Below, piece after piece: positions 25,786-34,392 of a stretch of 64,000 bases of DNA; position 1 is the first letter of the stretch; each line of letters starts with the position of its first letter. Source of the stretch: Bradyrhizobium ivorense (lineage in GTDB: Bacteria > Pseudomonadota > Alphaproteobacteria > Rhizobiales > Xanthobacteraceae); contig NZ_CAADFC020000004.1 in assembly GCF_900696085.1 (NCBI RefSeq), forward strand, positions 1 to 64,000, given 5' to 3'. Under the pieces are notes generated by a model, which had not been told where the DNA came from, did not search any database, and saw only the letters and a list, made by a program, of their open reading frames with translations. A program made the translations under genes and the position numbers.

Positions 25786-27290
25786 CGGGTTCTGCGCCGG
25801 CCGCCGGCGGTGATCACGGGCTGGTCGATATCGCGGTCATCGGTGGCGGCATCAACGGGGCCGGCATCGCCCGCGATGCCGCCGGCCGCGGGCTGAAGGT
25901 TCTGCTGTGCGAGAAGGACGACTTTGCCGAGGGCACCTCGTCGCGCTCGGGCAAGCTTATCCATGGCGGCCTGCGCTATCTCGAGTATTACGAGTTTCGC
26001 CTGGTGCGCGAGGCGTTGATCGAGCGCGAGGTCCTGCTGGCGTCCGCGCCGCACATCATCTGGCCGATGCGCTTCGTGCTGCCGCATTCGCCGGAGCAGC
26101 GGCCGGCCTGGCTGCTCCGCACCGGGCTGCTACTCTACGACCATCTCGGCGGCCGCAAGCAACTGCCCGCAAGCCGCAGCCTCGATTTGGCGCGCGCCCC
26201 GGAAGGCGCGCCGCTGCATCCGGAATTCCGCCGTGGCTTCGAATATTCGGACTGCTGGGTCGATGATGCGAGGCTCGTGATCCTCAACCTGATCGATGCC
26301 GCACAGCGCGGCGCCAGCATCCTCCCGCGTACCCGGGCGGTGCGCGCGCGCCGCGACGGCGCCGTGTGGTTGCTCGAGTTGCAGGGTGAAGATGGCCGGA
26401 CGCAGATGGTGCGGGCGCGCGCTCTGGTCAATGCCGCGGGGCCCTGGGTTCAGGATGTCGTGCAGGGCGTGGCCGGACAAAACTCCGCGCAGAGCGTACG
26501 GCTGGTCAAGGGCAGCCACATCGTAGTGCCGAAATTCTGGACCGGGCCGCAGGCCTATCTGCTGCAGAACAGCGATCGGCGCGTCATCTTCGTCAATCCC
26601 TATGAAGACGACCTCGCACTGATCGGCACCACAGACATTCCCTATGACGGACGGGCCGAGGACGTCACGATCGACGAGGACGAGACCACCTATCTGCTAG
26701 AGGTGTTGCGCCGCTATTTTCGAACGCCGCCGCAGGCGAACGAGATCATTCATGCGTTCTCGGGCGTTCGGCCGCTCTACGACGACAATGCCGATAATCC
26801 CTCTGCGGTGACCCGCGACTATGTGTTCGAGGTGCACGGCGCGCAGGACACGCCGCCGCTGCTCTCGATCTTCGGCGGCAAGATCACGACCTATCGCCGC
26901 CTGGCGGAGCAGGCGTTGCAGCGCCTCGGGCCGTGGTTTCCGGCGATGGCCTCGGCCTGGACCGCAAGGCGTCCACTGCCGGGTGGCGATGTCGGCGGCA
27001 CGTTTGGTGATTTTGTCAGCGGACTGACGCGCGACTATCCCGCGCTTCCGCTCAAGCTGATCCAGCATTATGCGCGCCTCTACGGTACGCGTGCGCGCCA
27101 GCTGCTGGGGCCGCCCGGCGCCTCCGTCGATCTCGGACGTCATTTCGGCGGCGCCTTCTATGAGCGCGAGGCGATCTATCTCCGCGAGACCGAATGGGCA
27201 ACGAGGCCGGCAGACTTTCTCGAGCGCCGCACCAAGCATGGCCTGCATCTGACGCCGGAGGAGCGGGCGGCGTTCGAAAACTATGTCTGA
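25782..27290 (+). CDS. glpD: GlpD-family FAD-dependent polyol-phosphate dehydrogenase
   Basis: The 502-residue flavoprotein carries the FAD-binding motif VIGGGINGAGIARDAAGRG near residue 20. The GlpD/EryB signatures are HGGLRYLEYYEFRLVREAL and HIIWPMRFVLP, with a C-terminal domain containing IFGGKITTYRRLAEQAL. It oxidises glycerol 3-phosphate, or erythritol phosphate in EryB, passing electrons to quinone at the inner membrane. The sequence reads closer to GlpD, but the neighbourhood (EryA-like kinase, EryD-like regulator) makes a C4/C5 polyol phosphate equally possible. It is last in the operon. Confidence 0.87.
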   Translation: MTGSAPAAGGDHGLVDIAVIGGGINGAGIARDAAGRGLKVLLCEKDDFAEGTSSRSGKLIHGGLRYLEYYEFRLVREALIEREVLLASAPHIIWPMRFVLPHSPEQRPAWLLRTGLLLYDHLGGRKQLPASRSLDLARAPEGAPLHPEFRRGFEYSDCWVDDARLVILNLIDAAQRGASILPRTRAVRARRDGAVWLLELQGEDGRTQMVRARALVNAAGPWVQDVVQGVAGQNSAQSVRLVKGSHIVVPKFWTGPQAYLLQNSDRRVIFVNPYEDDLALIGTTDIPYDGRAEDVTIDEDETTYLLEVLRRYFRTPPQANEIIHAFSGVRPLYDDNADNPSAVTRDYVFEVHGAQDTPPLLSIFGGKITTYRRLAEQALQRLGPWFPAMASAWTARRPLPGGDVGGTFGDFVSGLTRDYPALPLKLIQHYARLYGTRARQLLGPPGASVDLGRHFGGAFYEREAIYLRETEWATRPADFLERRTKHGLHLTPEERAAFENYV

Positions 27291-27602
27291 GAACAGACGG
27301 CGCCGGATGGCTGCTTGAAGAGTCATTTGCAACTCAAGCGCGCGCATTCCATGCGAGCTGTGCTCGTTTCCGCGCAATACACGCGTTAATCTAAAGACAG
27401 TCTCGGTTACTCCCGGGAAACCGCCGCAGCCATCGTCTTCCACCGCCAGCGCCTCCTCTGCCGCCGATTTCGCCATGAATGCCCATCGTTCGGTCCTTGT
27501 CTGACGGCAGGCGGCGTGCAATTCTCCGCGGCCGGCAATCCTGTCGAGAGCCAGAACAACAATAATCGCTCTCGTCCCTCCAGCTCTGTCGAGGGCTTGA
27601 TC
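27291..27602. other. Intergenic region upstream of amiC
   Basis: The 312-bp gap between glpD and amiC has no convincing gene. It should hold the glpD terminator and the amide-locus promoter, but I could not find a clear U-tailed hairpin, a sigma-54 -24/-12 element or a strong sigma-70 pair. Short frames here have no recognisable product. Confidence 0.5.
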
Positions 27603-28757
27603 ATGTCGAACCTTAACCAAACGACGTCCGCGCCATGGCGGATCGGGGTGCTGTTCTCGCGAACCGGCTTCATGTCGGTCATCGAGGAGACCCAGTATCA
27701 GGGGACGCAACTCGCGATCGAGGAGGTCAATGAAGCCGGCGGGGTCTGCGGACGTGAACTTGTTCCTGTCGCCTATGACCCGGGTTCGGATTCGTCGGCC
27801 TATGGCCATTACGCCAAGCGGCTGATGATCGAGGATCAGGTCAACACCATTTTCGGCTGCTACACCTCGTCGAGCCGCAAGGCGGTGCTGCCGGTGGTCG
27901 AACGACTGAATGGCCTGCTCTGGTATCCGACGCTCTACGAGGGCTTCGAGGCGTCGCCGAACGTGATCTACACCGGGGCCTCGCCGAACCAGAACAGTCT
28001 CGCGCTTTGCCGTTACTTGATGGATACGTTCGGGACGCGGTTCTATTTCGTCGGCTCGGATTACATCTATCCGCGCGAGTCCAACCGCGTGATGCGCGAA
28101 TTGCTCAAGGCCAATGGCGGCTCGGTGGTCGGCGAGCGTTATGTCAATGTCTACGCGCGCTGGCAGGACTTTTTGCCGATCATCCAGGACATCAAGCGTG
28201 TCCGGCCCGACGTGATCTTCTCCACCGTGGTCGGGGAGGGCACCGTCTTCCTCTACCAGGCCTACGCCAATGTCGGGCTCGATCCGAAGCAGATGCCGAT
28301 CGCGAGCCTGACCACGACGGAGGCCGAAATCGCGGCAATGGGATTCGACGTCGGCGAGGGGCACATCACGGCTGCCTCCTACTTCCAGGGTGTCGAGGGC
28401 AGCGCCAACCAGGCGTTCGTGCAGCGCTTCAAGAAGCGGTTCGGCGACAGCGTCTCGACCAACATGTGCGCCGAGGCCTCGTATTTTCAGCTGCGGCTGT
28501 TTGCCAAAGCGCTGGAGCAGGTCAACACGCTCGACACCGAAGTGCTGCGCTCGATGGTGTTCGGCTCGAGCTTCGAGGCGCCGCAGGGCGCGGTCACCGT
28601 CAACCCGATGTCGGGCCATACCGACTTGTGGACCCGGATCGGGCGTGCCAACCATCATGGCCAGTTCGACGTCGTCCGTCAGTCGAAGGAGCCGGTGCAT
28701 GCGGATCCGTTCCTGATCGGATATGGTCGCGCAACGCAAACAGGAAGCGTCCAATGA
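27603..28757 (+). CDS. amiC: AmiC-like amide sensor, cytosolic periplasmic-binding-protein fold
   Basis: The 384-residue protein matches the length of Pseudomonas AmiC (385) and starts PWRIGVLFSRTGFMSVIEET with no signal peptide, so it stays in the cytoplasm. AmiC binds amides in a type I binding-protein cleft and holds the antiterminator AmiR silent until an inducer binds. The gene overlaps amiR by four bases (ATGA), as expected for a sensor-regulator complex. It is visibly paralogous to the exported binding protein at 29523 (shared TSxSRKAVLPV and WYPTLYEG). The frame is open from 27516; ATG 27603 aligns with AmiC. Confidence 0.88.
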   Translation: MSNLNQTTSAPWRIGVLFSRTGFMSVIEETQYQGTQLAIEEVNEAGGVCGRELVPVAYDPGSDSSAYGHYAKRLMIEDQVNTIFGCYTSSSRKAVLPVVERLNGLLWYPTLYEGFEASPNVIYTGASPNQNSLALCRYLMDTFGTRFYFVGSDYIYPRESNRVMRELLKANGGSVVGERYVNVYARWQDFLPIIQDIKRVRPDVIFSTVVGEGTVFLYQAYANVGLDPKQMPIASLTTTEAEIAAMGFDVGEGHITAASYFQGVEGSANQAFVQRFKKRFGDSVSTNMCAEASYFQLRLFAKALEQVNTLDTEVLRSMVFGSSFEAPQGAVTVNPMSGHTDLWTRIGRANHHGQFDVVRQSKEPVHADPFLIGYGRATQTGSVQ

Positions 28758-29395
28758 ACGAGATGTCGCGCAAGCCGTCCGCCAGCCGGGAGATGTCCGG
28801 TCGGAAGACCATGGTGCAGGAGCTTGCCGACTTGTCGGCCGTGGTGGTCGCTCCGGTGGATGATCAGATCGGCATGTTGCTGCGTGAATTGCAGCGCTTC
28901 CGGATGCGCGTCCGCCAGGTCTGGCCGATGCCGGAAAGCGTGCCGGCCGATGCCGACGTGGTGTATTGCGAATATTCGCCGGATCTCGCGCGCCGCTTGC
29001 CGTGGATTCCCGGCGATGCGCGTTCGGCGCTGGTCGTCATCCTGCCGGTGACGGAGGCCATTCACGCCGACGCGCTGTGTCATGCGACGCCGAACGCGAT
29101 CCTGCCGCGGCCGTTCACGCCGAATGCGGTGCTGTCGAGCCTCGTGCTGGCGCGCAGCCAATATGGCTATGAGCGGCGGCTGCGCAGCAAGATCGAGAAG
29201 CTCGACGACAATCTGCGCTCGATGCGCACGGTGGAACGCGCCAAGGCGATCCTGATGGCGACGCGGCAGATGCCGGAAACCGAAGCCTATGGTTTCATCC
29301 GGCGGCAGGCGATGGATCGCCGCGTGTCGGCGAGCGCGGTCGCCGCGGCGATTGTTGACTCGTTCGAACTGCTTGGCTACGATCATCAACAGTAA
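28754..29395 (+). CDS. amiR: AmiR-like ANTAR-domain transcription antiterminator
   Basis: The 213-residue protein has an N-terminal receiver-like domain (about 25-125) without obvious phospho-acceptor features, a coiled-coil helix (about 140-165), and a C-terminal ANTAR domain. The latter is marked by VERAKAILMATRQMPETEAY and FIRRQAMDRRVSASAVAAAIV. ANTAR proteins bind tandem RNA hairpins and stop an intrinsic terminator from forming. Such hairpins and a terminator lie immediately downstream (29396-29501), before the importer genes. Length and organisation agree with AmiR of Pseudomonas. Confidence 0.88.
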   Translation: MNEMSRKPSASREMSGRKTMVQELADLSAVVVAPVDDQIGMLLRELQRFRMRVRQVWPMPESVPADADVVYCEYSPDLARRLPWIPGDARSALVVILPVTEAIHADALCHATPNAILPRPFTPNAVLSSLVLARSQYGYERRLRSKIEKLDDNLRSMRTVERAKAILMATRQMPETEAYGFIRRQAMDRRVSASAVAAAIVDSFELLGYDHQQ

Positions 29396-29430
29396 GCCCC
29401 AATAGCGGGGCCGGCGGCGACAGCGCCGCC
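29396..29430 (+). promoter_or_regulatory. Tandem hexaloop hairpins, candidate ANTAR (AmiR) RNA target
   Basis: Two short hairpins follow the amiR stop codon directly. GCCCC-AATAGC-GGGGC (29396-29411) and GGCGGC-GACAGC-GCCGCC (29413-29430) are one base apart, each with a six-base loop if the innermost G-C of the second is left open. ANTAR targets are pairs of hexaloop hairpins before a terminator. The usual loop rule (A at 1, G at 4) is not met exactly; both loops share A at 2, A at 4 and GC at 5-6. Confidence 0.5.
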
Positions 29431-29450
29431 ATCGACACAACCGGCAACAA

Positions 29451-29501
29451 AGCCCTCCCAATGCTCGCGTAAGCGCGCATCGGGAGGGCTTTTTGTTTTT
29501 T
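29451..29501 (+). terminator. Intrinsic terminator between amiR and the amide importer
   Basis: AGCCCTCCC pairs with GGGAGGGCT, with an inner ATGC/GCAT stem, followed by TTTTTGTTTTTT. It is a textbook Rho-independent terminator 22 bp before the start of the binding-protein gene. Its place after amiR and the tandem hairpins suggests conditional termination controlled by AmiR. Confidence 0.85.
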
Positions 29502-29522
29502 CAGTCCTGAAGGGAGCCAGGG

Positions 29523-30773
29523 ATGAGCATTACGAGGCGGAGGTTACTAAGAAATACGGCGGCGTTTGGTGCGTTGGCGGGCGCGGGCTTTCCGCACATC
29601 TGGATCAAGAATGCCGATCTTGCTTACGCCGCCGGCGGCGAGATCAAGGTCGGCGTGCTGTTCTCGCTGACCGGCACCACCGCGATCATCGAGGAATCGC
29701 TCAACAAGGCGACGCTGCTGGCGATCGAGGAAATCAACGCCGCGGGCGGCATCAAAGGCAGCAAGATCGTGCCGATCGTGGAGGATCCCGCCTCCGATCC
29801 GGCCACCTTCTCCGAAAAGGCGCGCAAGCTCGTGGTCGGCGACAAATGCGTCAGCGTGTTCGGCTCCTACACTTCGGCGAGCCGCAAGGCGGTGCTGCCG
29901 GTGTTCGAGCGGCAGAACAATCTCTATTGGTATCCGACGCTCTACGAGGGCCGCGAGTGCTCGAAGAACGTGATCTACACCGGCGCGGTGCCGAACCAGC
30001 AGCAGGACGAGTTCGTGCCCTGGCTGATCAAGAAGTTCGGCAAGAAGTTCTATTTGATCGGCTCCAACTACATCTATCCGAAGGAAGAGAACAACTACTG
30101 CAAGAAGCTCCTGGAGAAGTACGGCGGAGAGGTCGTCGCCGAGGAGTACGTGCCGCTCGGCCATTCCGAATTCTCCTCGGTCATCAACAAGATGCGTTCG
30201 ACGCAGCCGAACGTGATCTTCTCCACCGTGGTCGGTGACTCCGTGGTCGCGCTGCATCGGCAGTATCGCGCCGCCGGTCTCGATCCCGAGAAGATGCCGA
30301 TGGCGAGCCTGACCACCTCGGAGAACGAGGTCGCGGCGATGGGCGGCGAGGCCGCCGCCGGCCACTTCACCTCGGCGCCGTATTTCATGGTTCACAAATC
30401 GCCGGAGAACCAGAAGTTCGTCGAGGCCTACAAGAAGCGCTGGGGCGCCGACAAGGTGACGCATTTCGTGTCGGAGGCCTGCTACTTCCAGACCTATCTG
30501 TTCAAGCAGGCGGTCGAGAAGCTCGCGACCAGCGACCTCACGCCGCCGAACATCCGCGACGCCGTGAAGGGACAGGAGACCATCGCGCCGCAAGGCAAGG
30601 TCCGGCTCGAGCCCGAGAATCTGCACACCTGGCTGTGGCCGAAGATCGCGCAAGCCAAGTCGAACGGCCAGTTCGAAATCCTCGTCGAGGCCAAGGAGTG
30701 GCTGAAGCCGGTACCGTACGCGGCCTATCCCGGGCAGTCCTGCACCGAGAAGGGCCTGGTCGAGAAGAGCTGA
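29523..30773 (+). CDS. UrtA/FmdD-type ABC substrate-binding protein for amides or urea
   Basis: The 416-residue exported protein has a twin-arginine leader (ITRRRLLRNTAAFGALAGAG) and a type I binding domain of the UrtA family (KVGVLFSLTGTTAIIEES, GSYTSASRKAVLPVFERQNN, WYPTLYEGRECSKNVIYTGA). Its neighbours are amiC-amiR upstream, UrtBCDE-like genes downstream and amiE after them, so the ligand is probably a short aliphatic amide rather than urea. A 130-bp gap separates it from the permease gene. Closest paralogue in the window is AmiC. Confidence 0.87.
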   Translation: MSITRRRLLRNTAAFGALAGAGFPHIWIKNADLAYAAGGEIKVGVLFSLTGTTAIIEESLNKATLLAIEEINAAGGIKGSKIVPIVEDPASDPATFSEKARKLVVGDKCVSVFGSYTSASRKAVLPVFERQNNLYWYPTLYEGRECSKNVIYTGAVPNQQQDEFVPWLIKKFGKKFYLIGSNYIYPKEENNYCKKLLEKYGGEVVAEEYVPLGHSEFSSVINKMRSTQPNVIFSTVVGDSVVALHRQYRAAGLDPEKMPMASLTTSENEVAAMGGEAAAGHFTSAPYFMVHKSPENQKFVEAYKKRWGADKVTHFVSEACYFQTYLFKQAVEKLATSDLTPPNIRDAVKGQETIAPQGKVRLEPENLHTWLWPKIAQAKSNGQFEILVEAKEWLKPVPYAAYPGQSCTEKGLVEKS

Positions 30774-30903
30774 CGACGGGGGCAACTACGGCCGTCGGCG
30801 TGCGGCGCCGGCGGCCGGCATCTGGCGACACTGACTGCCTTGCTCCTTGCTGCACCTGCAAGGGCGAGCACGGCGAGACTCACTCTGAAGAACGGATTCC
30901 GGC

Positions 30904-31773
30904 GTGGATCAATTCATCGAACAGATCATCACCGGCCTCAGCATCGGATCGATCCTGCTGCTGGTGGCGCTGGGGCTCTCGATCATCTACGGCTCGATGG
31001 GCATCATCAATCTCGCCCATGGCGAGTTCGTGATGCTCGGCGCTTACGCGGCCTGGGTGTTTCACACCTATCTCGGGCTCGGCCTGCTCGCGAGCCTGGT
31101 GCCGATCTTTCTCGTGGTGGCGGCGTTCGGCTGGGTGATCGAACGCTTCGTCCTCAGCCTGCTCAACAACCGGCCGCTCGACACGATCCTCGCGACTTGG
31201 GGCGTCGGCATCATGCTGCAACAGGCGGTGCGACTGATGGTCGGCAGCGAGCTGCGCTACGTGCAACTGCCGCCGGCGCTGTCCGGCAGCATGGAGGTGT
31301 TCGGCCTGTCGGTGTCGTCGTATCGGGTGTTCCTGTTCCTGGTGTCGATCGCGCTGTTCGGCGCGACCTGGCTGCTGATGAACCGCACCACCGTCGGCAT
31401 GAAGCTGCGCGCTATCATCCAGGATCGCTCGGTCGCGGCCTCGTTCGGCGTCAACGCCAAGCGGGTCTATGCGCTGACCTTTGCGTATGGCGCCGGGCTC
31501 GCAGGTCTCGCCGGCGCGCTGGTGTCGCCGCTCAAGAGCGTGTCGCCGGACATGGGCACCGGCTATGTGGTCGACGCCTTCATGGTGGTCGTGCTCGGCG
31601 GCGTGCAGAGCCTCGCCGGCACGGTGGCGAGTGCCTTCATCCTCGGCGAGCTCTCCGGCGGCATCGCCTTCCTGCAGAACGACACGGTGGCCAAGGCGCT
31701 GGTGCTGCTCGCCATCATCGTGCTGATCCGCTTCCGCCCCGAGGGGCTCTTTACCGCGCGCGTGCGTGCCTGA
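30904..31773 (+). CDS. UrtB/LivH-type ABC permease
   Basis: The 289-residue inner-membrane protein has about eight hydrophobic segments. It carries the LivH/UrtB signatures IYGSMGIINLAHGEFVMLGAY and SFGVNAKRVYALTFAYGAGLAGLAGAL. It is one half of the transport channel for the amide/urea-type importer. The start codon is GTG at 30904. The next permease gene begins 12 bp after its stop. Confidence 0.87.
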   Translation: MDQFIEQIITGLSIGSILLLVALGLSIIYGSMGIINLAHGEFVMLGAYAAWVFHTYLGLGLLASLVPIFLVVAAFGWVIERFVLSLLNNRPLDTILATWGVGIMLQQAVRLMVGSELRYVQLPPALSGSMEVFGLSVSSYRVFLFLVSIALFGATWLLMNRTTVGMKLRAIIQDRSVAASFGVNAKRVYALTFAYGAGLAGLAGALVSPLKSVSPDMGTGYVVDAFMVVVLGGVQSLAGTVASAFILGELSGGIAFLQNDTVAKALVLLAIIVLIRFRPEGLFTARVRA

Positions 31774-31785
31774 GATCGCCAGTCA

Positions 31786-32925
31786 ATGTCATTGAACGTG
31801 TCCACCTCCAACGGATTGCAGCGTCTCACGGCGCAGCTCGCACCGCTGCTCATCGTCTGCGTGCTGGTGTTTTTGCTGCCGGTGCTGCTCAATAATGATT
31901 TCCTGCTCAACAAGGTCGCGCGCTATCTGGTGCTCGGCATCCTCACCATCTCGCTCGGCCTGTCCTGGGGATTCGGCGGCATCCTCAACCTCGGCCAGGC
32001 CATGAGCTTCGGGCTCGGCTCCTACGCGATGGCGATGGCGCTGAAGCTCAAGACCATCCCGGTGCATACCGGCGCGAGCGGCCTGCCGGACTTCATGGTC
32101 TGGAACAACGTGCAGGCGCTGCCCTGGTTCTGGGTGCCGTTCCGCTCGCTGAGCTTTGCGATCGCCGCGGGCATGATCGTGCCGGCGCTGGTTGCGGCGG
32201 CGCTCGGCTGGTTCATGTTCCGCGGCCGCGTCACCGGCGTCTATGTCTCGATCATCACGCTCGCTACGATGGTGGTGATCAATCTCGTGATCATCGACCA
32301 GCAGAGCTACACCGGCGGCTTCAACGGCATCACCGATCTCGCCCAGCTCGAAATCCTCGGCGTCGCCTTCGATGCCTATGGCCGCGCCACCTATTACCTG
32401 GTGGCCGGATGTGTCGCGCTCAGCCTGCTGGTCGCCTTTGCTTTCACCAGGAGCCGGGCCGGCCTGATCGTGCAGGCGATCCGCGATCACGAGAGCCGGG
32501 TGCGCTATTTCGGCTACGACGTCGCGCTGTACCAGATCTTCGTGTTCGCGCTGTCGGCGGCGATCGCCGGGCTCGCCGGCATGCTCTACACGGTGGTGAT
32601 GGAGTTCGCCTCGCCGACCTTCCTCGGCGTGCAGCTGTCGCTGTCGGTCGTGGTGTGGTGCGCGGTCGGGGGACGGCAGAGCCTGGTCGGCGCGTTCCTC
32701 GGCGCCGTGCTGGTGGCGGGCATGCAGGGCGCGCTGTCGGAGTCCGCGGCGTTCCTGGAAACCTGGACGCTGGTGATGGGCGCGCTGTTCGTGCTCGTGG
32801 TGCTGTTCCTCCCGAAGGGACTCGCCGGTCTCGCGCAGGTGGTCTGGCGCTGGATCGTGCAGCGCAGGCACGCTGCCGGCGGGGGCGTTGCGCAAGGCGT
32901 CGGCCAGACGGAGGGCAGCACATGA
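31786..32925 (+). CDS. UrtC/LivM-type ABC permease
   Basis: The 379-residue permease has about ten hydrophobic segments. Family marks are LGLSWGFGGILNLGQAMSFGLGSYAMAM and IRDHESRVRYFGYDVALYQIFVFALSAAIAG in short segments characteristic of UrtC. It pairs with the UrtB-like subunit. Its stop overlaps the start of the first ATPase gene (ATGA). Confidence 0.87.
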   Translation: MSLNVSTSNGLQRLTAQLAPLLIVCVLVFLLPVLLNNDFLLNKVARYLVLGILTISLGLSWGFGGILNLGQAMSFGLGSYAMAMALKLKTIPVHTGASGLPDFMVWNNVQALPWFWVPFRSLSFAIAAGMIVPALVAAALGWFMFRGRVTGVYVSIITLATMVVINLVIIDQQSYTGGFNGITDLAQLEILGVAFDAYGRATYYLVAGCVALSLLVAFAFTRSRAGLIVQAIRDHESRVRYFGYDVALYQIFVFALSAAIAGLAGMLYTVVMEFASPTFLGVQLSLSVVVWCAVGGRQSLVGAFLGAVLVAGMQGALSESAAFLETWTLVMGALFVLVVLFLPKGLAGLAQVVWRWIVQRRHAAGGGVAQGVGQTEGST

Positions 32926-33674
32926 CCGCCCACCTCGATCTGCAGGACATCTCGGTCAGCTTCAACGGCTTCAAGGCGCTCAACGGCCTCAAGATGAGCG
33001 TGCGCAAGGGCGAGCTGCGCTGCCTGATCGGCCCCAACGGCGCCGGCAAGACCACGGCGCTCGACATCATCTGCGGCAAGGTCAAGCCGAGCGCCGGCAC
33101 GGTCACGTTTGCCGGCACGGCGCTGCAGGATCTCGAGGAATACGAGATCGCGCGCACCGGCGTCGGCCGCAAGTTCCAGGTGCCGAGCGTGTTTCGCGAG
33201 CTCACCGTCAACGAGAATCTCGAAGTGGCGCGGGCGCGGCGCACCAGCGTGATCGGCAATCTGCGCTGGGACGTCAGAAATTCCGGGCGCGAACATATCG
33301 AACGGCTCGCCGAGCTGGTCGGACTCACCGAGCAGCTCGACCGTCCCGCCGCCTATCTCTCGCACGGCCAGACCCAGTGGCTGGAGATCGGAATGCTGGT
33401 CGCCCAGGACGCCGAGCTGATCCTGATGGACGAGCCCACAGCCGGCATGACCGCGCAGGAAACCCGCAAGACCGCCGAGCTGTTCGCGCGGCTGAAGGGC
33501 AAGCACACGCTGATCGTGGTCGAGCACGACATGGGCTTCGTCAAGGCGATCGGCGACATCATCTCGGTGATGCATATGGGCCAGATGCTGGCCGAAGGCA
33601 CCGCGGCCGAAGTCGAGGCGCATCCCGAGGTGCGCCGCGCCTATCTCGGGTCGGGAGGCATCAGCCATGCTTGA
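32922..33674 (+). CDS. UrtD/LivG-type ABC ATPase
   Basis: The 250-residue ATPase shows Walker A GPNGAGKTT, the UrtD-type Q-loop VGRKFQVPSVF, a signature changed to LSHGQTQWLEIGM (seen commonly in UrtD), Walker B LILMDEPTAGM and switch VVEHDMGFV. It powers the amide/urea-type importer together with the next gene's product, with which it overlaps by 8 bp. Confidence 0.88.
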   Translation: MTAHLDLQDISVSFNGFKALNGLKMSVRKGELRCLIGPNGAGKTTALDIICGKVKPSAGTVTFAGTALQDLEEYEIARTGVGRKFQVPSVFRELTVNENLEVARARRTSVIGNLRWDVRNSGREHIERLAELVGLTEQLDRPAAYLSHGQTQWLEIGMLVAQDAELILMDEPTAGMTAQETRKTAELFARLKGKHTLIVVEHDMGFVKAIGDIISVMHMGQMLAEGTAAEVEAHPEVRRAYLGSGGISHA

Positions 33675-34359
33675 GCTCACCGACATCGACGCCTTCTATG
33701 GCAACAGCCGCGCCCTGCAGGGCATCAATCTGATGGTCGGCGGCGGCGAATTCCTCGCGGTGCTCGGCCGCAACGGCGTCGGCAAGACCACGTTGATGCG
33801 CAGCATTCTCGGCCTGATGGACCGGGTCACCGGCCGGCTGTCGCTCGACGGCGCCGACATCTCGGCCTTGCGCACCTACCAGCGCGCCAAGGCGGGCATC
33901 GCCTATGTGCCGCAGGGCCGCGGTATCCTGCCGCGCTTCACGGTGCGTGAGAATCTCACGCTCGGCACCTTCGCCGCGCGCCAGGCCAACGGCATCGAGG
34001 ATTGGGTGCTGGAGCTGTTTCCGGTGCTCAAGGAGTTTCTCAACCGCTACGGCGGCAACCTGTCCGGCGGCCAGCAGCAGCAGCTTGCGATCGCGCGGGC
34101 GCTGCTCGCCCAGCCCAAGGTCATCCTGCTGGACGAGCCGACCGAAGGCATCCAGCCGAACATCGTCGAGCAGATCGAGGACGTGATCGTGAAACTCAAT
34201 CGCGAGCACAAGATCACCGTGATCCTCGTCGAGCAGAATGTCGCCTTCGCGCGGCGTGCGTCGCACCGCTTCGCGCTGCTGGAGAAGGGGCGCGTCGTCG
34301 CCAAGGGCGAAATCGGTGAGCTCACCGATGATCTGATCCAGCTGCACATGGCGGTGTAG
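33667..34359 (+). CDS. UrtE/LivF-type ABC ATPase
   Basis: The 230-residue ATPase has Walker A GRNGVGKTT, signature LSGGQQQQLAIARALL, Walker B VILLDEPTEGIQP (the GIQP form typical of LivF/UrtE) and switch VEQN. It completes the importer. The amidase gene begins 33 bp downstream with its own ribosome-binding site (AAAGGGAGA). Confidence 0.88.
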   Translation: MLELTDIDAFYGNSRALQGINLMVGGGEFLAVLGRNGVGKTTLMRSILGLMDRVTGRLSLDGADISALRTYQRAKAGIAYVPQGRGILPRFTVRENLTLGTFAARQANGIEDWVLELFPVLKEFLNRYGGNLSGGQQQQLAIARALLAQPKVILLDEPTEGIQPNIVEQIEDVIVKLNREHKITVILVEQNVAFARRASHRFALLEKGRVVAKGEIGELTDDLIQLHMAV

Positions 34360-34392
34360 CCGGCTTTATCGTTCACGAAAGGGAGACGAAAC

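Noticed and set aside
26697..28754. A 685-codon minus-strand frame across glpD and amiC
   Set aside because: It spans two well-supported plus-strand genes and their intergenic region, and its translation has no recognisable domain.
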